Below, one piece after another: positions 8,221 to 16,279 of a stretch of DNA of 33,439 nt (positions within the stretch are counted from its first letter, which is position 1; the number at the start of each line of letters is the position of its first letter). Both the position numbers and the translations under genes were made by a program. Below the pieces are notes generated by a model. That model was not told where the DNA came from, did no database searches, and saw only the letters and a program-made list of their open reading frames with translations. The stretch spans positions 1 through 33,439 of the forward strand of contig CAYJJS010000018.1 in assembly GCA_964370645.1 (NCBI GenBank), in the 5' to 3' direction. The stretch is from CAMQRS01 sp964370645. GTDB taxonomy: Bacteria > Bacillota_I > Bacilli_A > Erysipelotrichales > Erysipelotrichaceae.

Positions 8221-8919
8221 ATGCATTTTATATTTGATGTCGATGACACCTTGTATGATCAATGCGAACCTTTTCTTAGAGCAATCACAAAACTTGGTTA
8301 TGATGCTTTGTATCCCTTGGATTATATTGCTTTATTTACAAGAAGTCGTGCATACAGTGAAGAAGTGTTTGCAAAAGTTGTAAAAAATGAGATGAGTATT
8401 GATGAATCTGGTGTATATCGCATAAAAAAAGCATTTTTAGATGATGGTGTTGTACTACAAGATACACAAGCACTTGCAATACAAGTTCAATATAGAGAAA
8501 ATCAGTCAACCTTGTGCTTAAGTGAAACGATGCAGGATATATTAAAATATCTTGTTATTCATGGACATACTTTAGGAGTCATCACGAATGGTCCTTATGC
8601 GCATCAACAAAGTAAGATTGATGCACTTCAACTACATACCTATATACCCCAAGAACATATTGTGATTTCAGGGCAGGTTCAAATCGATAAACCAAACCCT
8701 GCAATTTTTCAGTATTTAGAGGATATCCTTCATTGTGAAAAGAAGGATACCTATTTCATTGGAGATTCCTATGAAAATGATGTTTTGGGGGCTATAGGAG
8801 TTGGGTGGAACGCTATCTATTTCAATCGCCGAGGACATCAAGGTAAGGTGGTAACACACGAAGTGAGCAATGAACAACAACTGTTTATGCTACTTAAACA
8901 AATATGCAAAGGCACGTAA
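8221..8919 (+). CDS. HAD-superfamily hydrolase, subfamily IA
   Basis: A 232-residue HAD phosphatase. Motif I is DVDDT (Asp6 nucleophile, Asp8), motif II Thr122-Asn123 (GVITNG), motif III Lys157 in QIDKPNP, and motif IV GDSYENDV (181-188). The helical cap between residues 15 and 95 fits subclass C1, like YjjG and pyrimidine 5'-nucleotidases. The start cannot lie further downstream because motif I is at residue 6. It begins one base after the UPF0210 stop and I see no Shine-Dalgarno sequence, so translation is probably coupled to the upstream gene. The arrangement suggests it shares the ACT-UPF0210 transcript. Substrate unknown. Confidence 0.88.
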   Translation: MHFIFDVDDTLYDQCEPFLRAITKLGYDALYPLDYIALFTRSRAYSEEVFAKVVKNEMSIDESGVYRIKKAFLDDGVVLQDTQALAIQVQYRENQSTLCLSETMQDILKYLVIHGHTLGVITNGPYAHQQSKIDALQLHTYIPQEHIVISGQVQIDKPNPAIFQYLEDILHCEKKDTYFIGDSYENDVLGAIGVGWNAIYFNRRGHQGKVVTHEVSNEQQLFMLLKQICKGT

Positions 8920-8935
8920 GTGTCTTTTTGTTTTT
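8908..8935 (+). terminator. terminator of the ACT-UPF0210-HAD operon
   Basis: AAAGGCAC (8908-8915), loop GTAA, GTGTCTTT (8920-8927, one G-U pair), then a T-rich tail to 8935. The loop contains the stop codon. Confidence 0.75.
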
Positions 8936-8940
8936 AAGCA

Positions 8941-8969
8941 TGGAATAAAATAAAAAAATAATATATAAT
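8941..8969 (+). promoter_or_regulatory. likely promoter of the U32 pair
   Basis: TATAAT at 8964-8969, with a weak -35 (TGGAAT, 8941-8946) 17 bases upstream and a long A/T-rich spacer. Confidence 0.45.
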
Positions 8970-8989
8970 GTATAGACGTAGAGGTAATC

Positions 8990-9883
8990 ATGGAAAATAT
9001 AATCGTCCCAATTTTTGAAAAAGAAGATATTTATAAAGTGAAAGCAGCTAAGGCTACAAGTGTTATCATTGGTAGTCCTTTTTTTAGTGTCAGAAGTTGT
9101 TCTTACTTTACCCAAGAACAATTACAAGAGGTGGTTTTGTTGTGTAAGCAACAAGCATTGCAGGTGTATGTCTTATGTAATCGTTTTTTTATGGAAGAAG
9201 AGTTAGTGCAGCTACAAGTGTTTTTAAAACAACTTAAAGCATTGTGTGTGGATGGTATTTATTTTTCAGATATGGCAGTGTATCACCAAAGTTGTCAATT
9301 GGATATACAACATCGATTAATTTATAATCCTGATACCATTTTAACCAACTCTTATGATTTACAGGCATATATGGATTTAGGTATCCAAATGTGTACTATT
9401 TCTAAAGAAATTCCTTTGGATGATATTCAAAAAATCATGAAACAATGCCATGCACGTGTTGAAGTATTAGTGCATGGTAGGACTTTACAAATGCATTCAA
9501 AGCGAAATTTGTTAAGTAACTATATGCAATTTTTAAAGCGAGATACAAGTTTAAAAAATAACTTGCAAGTGTATTTAAAAGAAGAAAATAGAGAAGAACA
9601 TATGCCTATTATTGAGGATGCACAAGGTACACATGTATTTAGTGGGTTTAGTTTATGTTCTTTTGAGGAGATGGATACACTTGTACAGTGTGGTATTCAT
9701 GACTTTAAAATAGAGGGATTGTTTTCTACTATTGATGAAGTGTGTCAAATTGTACAGGATTATGTGATGGTGATTGAAAATCCCCAAAGGGGTAGAGAAC
9801 TATATCAAAAATATCAAAATGCATTTTTAGAGCAAAACATTACTAAAGGATTCTTATATAAGAAAACGGGGTTGTTGAAATGA
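8990..9883 (+). CDS. trhP1: U32-family protein, short partner (YrrN/TrhP1-like)
   Basis: A 297-residue member of the peptidase U32 family. Its order, immediately before the longer U32 protein with a 4-base overlap, matches Bacillus yrrN-yrrO, now linked to prephenate-dependent hydroxylation of tRNA uridine 34 (ho5U, the precursor of mo5U). It resembles the N-terminal barrel of the partner (ILTNSYDLQAYMDLGI; VLVHGRTLQMHSKRNLLSNY) but the place where the partner carries its first two cysteines has none here, so it probably does not hold the cluster and may be a structural or RNA-binding subunit. RBS AGAGGT. The promoter candidate lies 20 bases upstream. The U32 call is firm; the tRNA role rests on synteny. 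Confidence 0.8.
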   Translation: MENIIVPIFEKEDIYKVKAAKATSVIIGSPFFSVRSCSYFTQEQLQEVVLLCKQQALQVYVLCNRFFMEEELVQLQVFLKQLKALCVDGIYFSDMAVYHQSCQLDIQHRLIYNPDTILTNSYDLQAYMDLGIQMCTISKEIPLDDIQKIMKQCHARVEVLVHGRTLQMHSKRNLLSNYMQFLKRDTSLKNNLQVYLKEENREEHMPIIEDAQGTHVFSGFSLCSFEEMDTLVQCGIHDFKIEGLFSTIDEVCQIVQDYVMVIENPQRGRELYQKYQNAFLEQNITKGFLYKKTGLLK

Positions 9884-11106
9884 GAGAGAAAATTGAATTA
9901 TTAGCACCTGCTGGAGATTTGGAAAGGTTGAAGATTGCAATTCGTTATGGTGCAGATGCTGTATATATTGGTGGAAAGAAATTTTCACTTCGTTCAAGAG
10001 CGAGTAATTTTGGTATGGAAGAAATTAAAGAAGCGGTACTTTTTGCAAAGCAATATGGTGCACATATCCATGTAACCATTAATATGTTACCGCACGAAGA
10101 AGATTTTGAAGGCTTAGATGAATATGTAAAGCAATTGGAACAGGCACAGGTAAGTGCGGTAATCGTTGCTAGTTTAGCAATTATGAAGCGAGTGAAAAAA
10201 GTTGCACCTGCATTAGAAGTGCATGTATCGACACAACATTCTTCAACCAATAGTGGTGCAGTCGCTTTTTGGAAGCAAATGGGGATGGATCGAGTGGTAC
10301 TTGCAAGAGAGTGTAGTTTACAACAAATTATACAAACCACAAAACAATCCGATTTGGCGATTGAAGCATTTATTCATGGTGGTATGTGTGTTTCGTATTC
10401 TGGTCGTTGTACACTTAGTAATAATATGACCACACGTGATGCGAATCGCGGAGGTTGTGCACAAAGTTGTCGTTGGAAATATCGTTTATATGAAAATACA
10501 CAAGCAATACATGAAGAAGATCACTTGTTTTCTATGAGTAGCAAGGATTTATGTGCGATATCGTATATTCCACAATTGATTGAAGCGGGTGTAGCTAGTT
10601 TAAAAATAGAAGGTAGAATGAAATCACAGTATTATGTCGCGACAGTTGTAGGTACATATCGTAAATGTATTGATGCATACTATGCACAAGGAAGTATCAG
10701 CGAACAACAAATGCAGCACTTTAAACAAGAGTTGCAAAAAGCAGAGAATCGAAGATGTGCTGTAGGGTTTTATGAGGGAATGCCCAAAAGTGAAGATCAT
10801 TTATATGGTGTGAATGGATCGGGTGTCTCACAAGAGTTCATCGCCTATGTGTTAGGTTATGATAGTGAAAGTAAGATGGCTAAGATAGAGGTTCGTAATC
10901 ACTTTACATCCAATATTGCATGTGAATTGTTTGGGCCAGGAAAAGAAAATATAGGGTTTGAGATGCCTACTTTATATAATGAAGCGAATGAAGTGGTTGA
11001 AGTTGCGAAAACGCCAATGCAGGTATTGTATGTTCAACTGGATTTTGATGTAAAACAACATGACATGATTCGTAAGGTGATGCAAAATAAAGAAGAAGTT
11101 TATTAG
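9880..11106 (+). CDS. trhP2: U32-family tRNA U34 hydroxylase (YrrO/TrhP2-like)
   Basis: A 408-residue U32-family protein. The family signature is clear: the opening IELLAPAGDLERLKIAIRYG, DAVYIGG, and the cysteine motif GGMCVSYSGRC ... NRGGCAQSCRW (four Cys at about residues 169-199), the expected ligands of an iron-sulphur cluster. SLKIEGRMKS follows. E. coli YegQ (TrhP) and Bacillus YrrO use these features to hydroxylate uridine 34 of tRNA with prephenate; older annotation as collagenase/protease is not supported for this branch. It overlaps the upstream U32 gene by ATGA, so the two are translationally coupled, and proS begins 11 bases downstream. Confidence 0.87.
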   Translation: MREKIELLAPAGDLERLKIAIRYGADAVYIGGKKFSLRSRASNFGMEEIKEAVLFAKQYGAHIHVTINMLPHEEDFEGLDEYVKQLEQAQVSAVIVASLAIMKRVKKVAPALEVHVSTQHSSTNSGAVAFWKQMGMDRVVLARECSLQQIIQTTKQSDLAIEAFIHGGMCVSYSGRCTLSNNMTTRDANRGGCAQSCRWKYRLYENTQAIHEEDHLFSMSSKDLCAISYIPQLIEAGVASLKIEGRMKSQYYVATVVGTYRKCIDAYYAQGSISEQQMQHFKQELQKAENRRCAVGFYEGMPKSEDHLYGVNGSGVSQEFIAYVLGYDSESKMAKIEVRNHFTSNIACELFGPGKENIGFEMPTLYNEANEVVEVAKTPMQVLYVQLDFDVKQHDMIRKVMQNKEEVY

Positions 11107-11117
11107 GAGGAAATAAT

Positions 11118-12812
11118 ATGAAATTAAGTAATAGTTTCTTTTATACGATAAGAGAAAATTCAAAAGACGAAGATAGTACGAGTGGAAATTTATTAGTTCG
11201 TGCTGGGATGATTAAAAAAAGTAGTAGTGGGATTTATATGATTATGCCAATGGGAAAAAAGGTATTACATAAGATTGAAAACATTGTCCGTGAAGAGATG
11301 GATGCAGCTGGTGCACAAGAGTTATTAATGCCAGCGTTAATTAGTGAGGATGTATATATAAAAAGTGGACGTAGAGAAGCTTTTGGTTCAAATATGTTTG
11401 CACTTAAAGATCGTTACCAAAAAAATTATGTGCTAGGTCCAACACATGAAGAGTTATTTACGATGGCAGCAATGATGAAAGGGAAGTCATACAAAGATTT
11501 CCCATATAATTTATATCAAATTCAAACAAAGTTTAGAGATGAAACAAGACCAAGATATGGTTTGATTCGTGTTCGCGAATTTATTATGAAAGATGCGTAT
11601 TCGTTTGATGTGGATGAGGCAAGTTTGGATGTGTCTTATCAAAAGATGTTTGATGCATATCATACAATCATGAAACGTTGTGATTTAGATTATAAAGTAG
11701 TAAAAGCAGACACTGGAGCTATGGGTGGTTCACTGAGCGAAGAATTTCAAGCGATTTCTCCAATTGGGGAAGACGTGGTAGTAACATGTTCACATTGTGA
11801 TTTTGCAAGCAATTTAGAAATTACGAAAGTCGTTGATAGAAGTGTTGCAAGTGAAGAAATATCTTTAGAAAAACAAGTAATATGTACACCAAATGCGAAA
11901 AGTATTGATGATGTAGCTGCGTTTTTTAAAAAAGATGTAAGTCATTTTGTGAAAACGTTGATTTATGATGTAGATGGGACAACCTATGCGTTTTTATTAA
12001 AAGGAAATCGTGAATTAAACGAAACAAAAGTATTGAAGCTATTGCAAGCGAATGAAATGGAGTTAGCATCCTTTGAAACAGTTGAAAAAGTGAGTGGAGC
12101 AAAAGTTGGGTTTGCAGGACCAATTGGATTAAATTGTCCAATTATAATGGATCAAGAAGTTTCAAATATGAAAAACTTCATTGTGGGAGCAAACCAAAGT
12201 GACCACCATATTTGTAATGTGAATGTTGAAGACTTCACTGTAAAATGTATTGCTGATATTGGAGAGGTACAAGTAGGAGATGTTTGTCCAACTTGTCAAA
12301 ATGAGTTAGTCTTTCAAAAAGGGATTGAAGTGGGGAACACTTTTAAACTAGGTACAAAGTATGCTGAAAGTTTAGGGTTACAATATTTAGACAAACAACA
12401 AAAATTACATCCAGTAGTTATGGGATGCTATGGATTTGGATTGGAACGCTGTATGGCGAGTATTGTTGAGCAACACAATGATGAAAATGGGATTGTTTGG
12501 CCAATAAGTGTTGCACCTTTCCATGTTGGTATTGTAATTGTATCTTTAAAAGATGAATTACAGGTACAAATCGCGAATACATTATATGATGCATTGAAAG
12601 AAAAAGGTGTAGATGTATTATTAGATGATCGAGATGAAAGAGTTGGAGTAAAATTCAAAGATATGGAACTGATTGGATTACCAATGCGTATTACGGTAGG
12701 GAAAAAGATTAGTGAACAAAAAGTTGAATTTAAAACAAGAACTGGTGAAATGGTAGAAATTGGAATAGAAGAAGTAGTAAATCGCATTTGTGAATCAGTA
12801 GGGTTAAAATAA
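11118..12812 (+). CDS. proS: prolyl-tRNA synthetase, bacterial type
   Basis: A 564-residue class II aminoacyl-tRNA synthetase that charges tRNA-Pro. Motif 2 is in FRDETRPRYGLIRVREF, with motif 1 before it, and motif 3 is GCYGFGLERCMASI near residue 437. Between motifs 2 and 3 (about 225-390) lies the YbaK-like insertion domain that edits mischarged Ala-tRNA-Pro, marking this as the bacterial rather than the eukaryote-like form. The C-terminal anticodon-binding domain starts near 470 (PFHVGIVIVSL). Length is normal. RBS AGGAGG, 11 bases after the U32 gene: one operon devoted to tRNA function. No T-box leader is present because the gene lies inside the operon. Confidence 0.96.
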   Translation: MKLSNSFFYTIRENSKDEDSTSGNLLVRAGMIKKSSSGIYMIMPMGKKVLHKIENIVREEMDAAGAQELLMPALISEDVYIKSGRREAFGSNMFALKDRYQKNYVLGPTHEELFTMAAMMKGKSYKDFPYNLYQIQTKFRDETRPRYGLIRVREFIMKDAYSFDVDEASLDVSYQKMFDAYHTIMKRCDLDYKVVKADTGAMGGSLSEEFQAISPIGEDVVVTCSHCDFASNLEITKVVDRSVASEEISLEKQVICTPNAKSIDDVAAFFKKDVSHFVKTLIYDVDGTTYAFLLKGNRELNETKVLKLLQANEMELASFETVEKVSGAKVGFAGPIGLNCPIIMDQEVSNMKNFIVGANQSDHHICNVNVEDFTVKCIADIGEVQVGDVCPTCQNELVFQKGIEVGNTFKLGTKYAESLGLQYLDKQQKLHPVVMGCYGFGLERCMASIVEQHNDENGIVWPISVAPFHVGIVIVSLKDELQVQIANTLYDALKEKGVDVLLDDRDERVGVKFKDMELIGLPMRITVGKKISEQKVEFKTRTGEMVEIGIEEVVNRICESVGLK

Positions 12813-12828
12813 ATTTTAACCCTTTTTT
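12801..12828 (+). terminator. terminator after proS
   Basis: GGGTTAAAAT (12801-12810) pairs with ATTTTAACCC (12813-12822), followed by six Ts. The stop codon is in the loop. Confidence 0.9.
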
Positions 12829-12898
12829 CATAATGCATATTTATATTATAGATATGCTGTGGTCTGCGTCTTTGATAGAGAGACAATGAACACGGATA

Positions 12899-12912
12899 TG
12901 AAAAAGTTTTCA
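12899..12912 (+). promoter_or_regulatory. cre-like site upstream of the PEPCK-like gene
   Basis: TGAAAAAGTTTTCA differs from the CcpA operator consensus TGWAANCGNTNWCA at one position (A for the central C). It lies about 53 bases before the -10 box, where CcpA can activate, or act as a roadblock if an upstream start is used. Confidence 0.5.
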
Positions 12913-12932
12913 AAAATGTATGAAAATTTTTA

Positions 12933-12970
12933 CGCAAATGCTTTTATATTTTGCGAAAGTGTAGTATAAT
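12933..12970 (+). promoter_or_regulatory. promoter of the PEPCK-like gene with inverted repeat
   Basis: TATAAT at 12965-12970. The -35 region (TTTTAT, 12942-12947, spacer 17) is weak and sits between the arms of a 6-bp inverted repeat, CGCAAA (12933-12938) and TTTGCG (12950-12955). The repeat could be an operator. Confidence 0.5.
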
Positions 12971-13003
12971 CAAACTCGTAGAAAAGAAAGCGTAGGTAAC
13001 AAT

Positions 13004-14695
13004 ATGAAAGAAAAACTGTATTTAACAAAAGACATAGCAATTGTAAACTTTGACTTGGCATACCCAAGTTCACTTGGTGATATTACTTCATCGAATACAT
13101 TGAGCAATTTTATTATGAATTACATTGAGCATTTATCAAATGCTGATAAAGAGTTGTATAATTGGGTTTTAAATGGAAAAAGTGCAAGAGAAGCAAATGT
13201 AGATTTATCAAAAGTGTTTCGCCAATTAATGGTACTAAAAACAGATGAATTTGAAAGTTACTATTTAAATGACAAAACAAAATTATTAGATTTTGTTGAG
13301 GGGTTATACGACTTTTGGAAATCACACCAAAGATATTCAGTAACAGTAAATCGATTCAGTGGAATGAGTTCCATTCCATTTGTAACAGCGGATTCAAACT
13401 TCAATACGATGATTCGTTCTGTATATCGTCAAATTCAGCAAACAGTAATTGGTAGAAAAAATAATGTATATCGTCAGTTACAAGCTGGAACAAACTCAGC
13501 AATTGCTTGTTTTAAAAACAAAGCAAAATTGAGTGATAAGTATGCATTGTTGGATGATATTTTATTTATTGAATCGGTAATGCTAAGAACACCAATGATT
13601 TTACAACCAAGATCGAATAAGAGAACAGGAATGTTTACAGAAGTATTTGAAAATCCAATTCATAACTTCGTAGGAAATCCTTCAGAATTCTTTGCATATC
13701 CAGCAAAAATTGGTAATTTACTAGTTTTTATTTACTTCCATAGAGACTTTATGTCTAGTGGAACAGCATTAGGAAATTTATTTGAGTTGGCAACACCGGA
13801 TGAAGCAAGTAAAAAACCAGATGCAATTTTACTGTTTGGAAATAAAGATGGGAAAAATGAGACAAACTTCTACTATGATGAAGCAGAAGATTTATGGGTA
13901 GGAAGTGTTTCATACGATGAACGTATCGAATATTTTGGATATATGAAAAAAATGACACTTACTTTACACAACTGTGCGATGATGAGACGTGGATGGTTAC
14001 CAATTCATGGTGCTTTCATTAATGTTACATTAACAAATGGTAAGCGTAAAGGGATTATGTTGATGGGAGATTCTGGAGCAGGTAAGTCGGAATCTATTGA
14101 AGCTTTAAAAACAATTGGTAGCGATGTAATTAAAGATATAGAAATCGTATTTGATGATATGGGTACTGTGCATGTTGAAGATGGAATTCCATATGCACAA
14201 GGTACAGAAATTGGGGCGTTTATCCGTTTGGATGATTTGGATCCAGGTACACCATATAGAGATATGGACCGTTCAATCTTCTTTAATCCAGACTCAACAA
14301 ATGCGCGTGTAATCACGCCGGCAGCACCATATTCAGTCATTGCTGCAAACCACCGTATTGATTTGTTCTGTTATGCAAATAACTATGACCAAATCGTAGG
14401 AATGCGTAAAATTACTGATATGGAGGAAGCAAAACCAATTTTCATTGAGGGAAAACGTATGGCCAAAGGAACTACGCAAGAAGTTGGGTTATCCACTACG
14501 TACTTTGCAAATCCATTTGGACCGATGCAACAACAAGATATTTGTCAGCCATTAATTGAAGAAATGTTTGATGTATTATCTAGTACTGGAACATACATTG
14601 GTGAAATCTTCACACATTTAGGTTTGGATAAATCAAATCGTGATGGAATTCATTTAGCCGCAAAAGAACTATTGAAATATATCGAAGAACAATAA
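13004..14695 (+). CDS. divergent PEP carboxykinase/HPr kinase-fold protein
   Basis: A 563-residue protein with a P-loop, GDSGAGKSE (355-363), nearly identical to that of HPr kinase and akin to GLSGTGKTT of ATP-type PEPCK. Further PEPCK-like landmarks follow in order: acidic metal motif VFDDMG (Asp384-Asp385), then EIGAFIRLDDLDP (about 403-414), which parallels the PEPCK segment GGCYAKTINL, and STNARVITPAAPY (about 431-443), which parallels TENTRVSYP and keeps its arginine (Arg435). The order matches PEPCK, but the lysine of the GGCYAK loop is absent and the roughly 330 residues before the P-loop do not look like the PEPCK N-terminal domain to me. It could be a nucleotide-dependent PEP enzyme or a protein/small-molecule kinase. 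Monocistronic; RBS AGGTAA; cre-like site upstream. Superfamily call good, reaction unknown. Confidence 0.7.
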   Translation: MKEKLYLTKDIAIVNFDLAYPSSLGDITSSNTLSNFIMNYIEHLSNADKELYNWVLNGKSAREANVDLSKVFRQLMVLKTDEFESYYLNDKTKLLDFVEGLYDFWKSHQRYSVTVNRFSGMSSIPFVTADSNFNTMIRSVYRQIQQTVIGRKNNVYRQLQAGTNSAIACFKNKAKLSDKYALLDDILFIESVMLRTPMILQPRSNKRTGMFTEVFENPIHNFVGNPSEFFAYPAKIGNLLVFIYFHRDFMSSGTALGNLFELATPDEASKKPDAILLFGNKDGKNETNFYYDEAEDLWVGSVSYDERIEYFGYMKKMTLTLHNCAMMRRGWLPIHGAFINVTLTNGKRKGIMLMGDSGAGKSESIEALKTIGSDVIKDIEIVFDDMGTVHVEDGIPYAQGTEIGAFIRLDDLDPGTPYRDMDRSIFFNPDSTNARVITPAAPYSVIAANHRIDLFCYANNYDQIVGMRKITDMEEAKPIFIEGKRMAKGTTQEVGLSTTYFANPFGPMQQQDICQPLIEEMFDVLSSTGTYIGEIFTHLGLDKSNRDGIHLAAKELLKYIEEQ

Positions 14696-14700
14696 GCGTA

Positions 14701-14727
14701 AAAGAACAGGGAACTGTTCTTTTTTTA
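14701..14727 (+). terminator. terminator of the PEPCK-like gene
   Basis: AAAGAACAG (14701-14709), loop GGAA, CTGTTCTTT (14714-14722), then Ts to 14727. Confidence 0.9.
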
Positions 14728-14750
14728 TACTGTGTGAATTTTTGGGAAAG

Positions 14751-14780
14751 GTAACAATTTTAGTAGGTATATGTTATAAT
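14751..14780 (+). promoter_or_regulatory. promoter of the M23 peptidase gene
   Basis: TATAAT (14775-14780) preceded by TG (14772-14773), an extended -10. GTAACA (14751-14756) is a moderate -35 at spacer 18. Confidence 0.65.
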
Positions 14781-14814
14781 GATATGAGTGATTAATGAAT
14801 GGGAGTGAGTGTAA

Positions 14815-16215
14815 ATGATTAAGTCTATGAAAAAAACAATGATAATCTATTTGATTGCATCTATTGTAGCCTGCTCATATATGGTTATCTTTTATAATGT
14901 AAGTGCCTATGAGTTTGCGGGAAATGAGGAGTATTGGTCTGGGTATTGTCAAGGTGTAATTAGTAGTGATGATAAACAAAAGCAAATTGACTGTAATGCA
15001 TACTCAGAGTATATTAGCGGACAACTAGCTTCTGCACAAGGAAATGCTAGTTCATTGAGTGCTTCGGTGGATGCTGTGAAAGCAGATTTAAGTAACTTAG
15101 AGGAAGTTTCACGACAGTATTTGGCTGAAATTGAGACGGTTCAAAATGAAATTATTGCGATTAATGCATCATTGATAGAAATGGAAAATAGTATTGTTGA
15201 ATTAGAGGCGCAAATAGGTGTGACTTTATCAAATATTGAACAAAGAAGTGAGCAAATTGCACAAAGAATGATTCAATTACAAGTAAGTGTAAATACAAAC
15301 CAGTATTTTGACTTTATTATGGGAGCTACGGACTTGGTGGATTTAGTACAAAAGTCTTCTCACCTTTCGCAGTTTACGGAAAATGATCAACAACAAATTG
15401 AATTGTTAGAAGCAGAACAATTGGAATTGGAATTTCAACGAGAAGAAGCAGAAAGGTTGCAAGAGGGTCTTGAATTACAAAGTCAAAATGCGGCTTTAAA
15501 AGAAGAACAGTTAGTTCAGTATAAAGCAGAAAATGATGCTTTAGTTGCTGAGTATGAAATTAAAGTGATGGAGTTACAAAATGCATTGAATGAAGCACAA
15601 GGTGCAGCCAATACATTAGCAAATCTTAAACCATCTTTTTCAATTAGTGCAGGTGGAGATGCTAATATTGGAGATGTGAATTCGAATGGATTTTTAGAGC
15701 CAATTCAAGGTAGTTGGATTTCACGTGGTGTCTATTATGGACATCGAGGAATTGACTATGCGGCTTCTATTGGAACGCCAATTATAGCGCCTGCTGACTC
15801 ATATATCGTGTTTGCGTGTACTGGGTTTGGAGCTGGATGGTTTGGTAATACGGATGGTCCCTCTAAAGGGGCACCAGTAGGTGGAGGTAACTCTGTGCGA
15901 ATTATGTTTGTGGTGAATGGGCAGACATTCGCAATGAACTTTCATCATTTATCAAGTGTACCAGCAAACATCTTAAGTGCAGTTGGAACGGATACTGTCA
16001 TTCCACAAGGGCAAGTAATTGGTTATGTAGGAAGTTCAGGAAATTCGACAGGTCCTCATGCCCATGTTGAAATGTTTACGTTGAATCAAAGCATTCAACA
16101 AGCGGTAGCAACATGGTTCAGTACAGGTGATTGGCAAAGTAGTGCTGGTTGGGGAAATGCTACACCAGCGTATGGAAGTTATGGTTCGCGAATCGATCCA
16201 GCAATTTACCTATAG
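14815..16215 (+). CDS. secreted M23 peptidase with coiled coil (EnvC/LytM-like)
   Basis: A 466-residue exported cell-wall hydrolase. Lys3, Lys6 and Lys7 followed by a hydrophobic run to about residue 28 form a signal peptide; cleavage may be after VSA (29-31), or IVAC (17-20) may act as a lipobox. Residues about 65-270 are a long coiled coil rich in Glu, Gln and Leu, as in EnvC, which controls access to the catalytic site during division. The C-terminal LytM domain carries the zinc ligands His310 and Asp314 (HRGID) and His417 in HAHVE (415-419, with His415 catalytic). A loop of about 35 residues after VFACTGFG enlarges the domain. It probably cuts peptidoglycan cross-links at the septum. RBS GGGAG; own promoter; no clear terminator before the next gene. 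Confidence 0.9.
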   Translation: MIKSMKKTMIIYLIASIVACSYMVIFYNVSAYEFAGNEEYWSGYCQGVISSDDKQKQIDCNAYSEYISGQLASAQGNASSLSASVDAVKADLSNLEEVSRQYLAEIETVQNEIIAINASLIEMENSIVELEAQIGVTLSNIEQRSEQIAQRMIQLQVSVNTNQYFDFIMGATDLVDLVQKSSHLSQFTENDQQQIELLEAEQLELEFQREEAERLQEGLELQSQNAALKEEQLVQYKAENDALVAEYEIKVMELQNALNEAQGAANTLANLKPSFSISAGGDANIGDVNSNGFLEPIQGSWISRGVYYGHRGIDYAASIGTPIIAPADSYIVFACTGFGAGWFGNTDGPSKGAPVGGGNSVRIMFVVNGQTFAMNFHHLSSVPANILSAVGTDTVIPQGQVIGYVGSSGNSTGPHAHVEMFTLNQSIQQAVATWFSTGDWQSSAGWGNATPAYGSYGSRIDPAIYL

Positions 16216-16223
16216 TTTCCATA

Positions 16224-16251
16224 TTGAATAATTTAATATTTATAGTATAAT
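16224..16251 (+). promoter_or_regulatory. promoter of the TMBIM gene
   Basis: TTGAAT (16224-16229), 16-base spacer, TATAAT (16246-16251), 28 bases before the start codon. Confidence 0.75.
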
Positions 16252-16279
16252 CAAAGTTATATATCTAGGAGGAAATAAT

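Noticed and set aside
9880..11106. Annotation of the U32 protein as collagenase or protease
   Set aside because: The cysteine-cluster motif and the yrrN-yrrO-like arrangement fit the tRNA-hydroxylation branch.
12428..12937. 169-codon frame antisense to the end of proS
   Set aside because: Shadow of proS that also crosses its terminator; no RBS.
13004..14695. Plain annotation as pckA or as hprK
   Set aside because: P-loop and downstream motifs are mixed between the two families, the PEPCK loop lysine is missing, and the protein is far longer than HprK.
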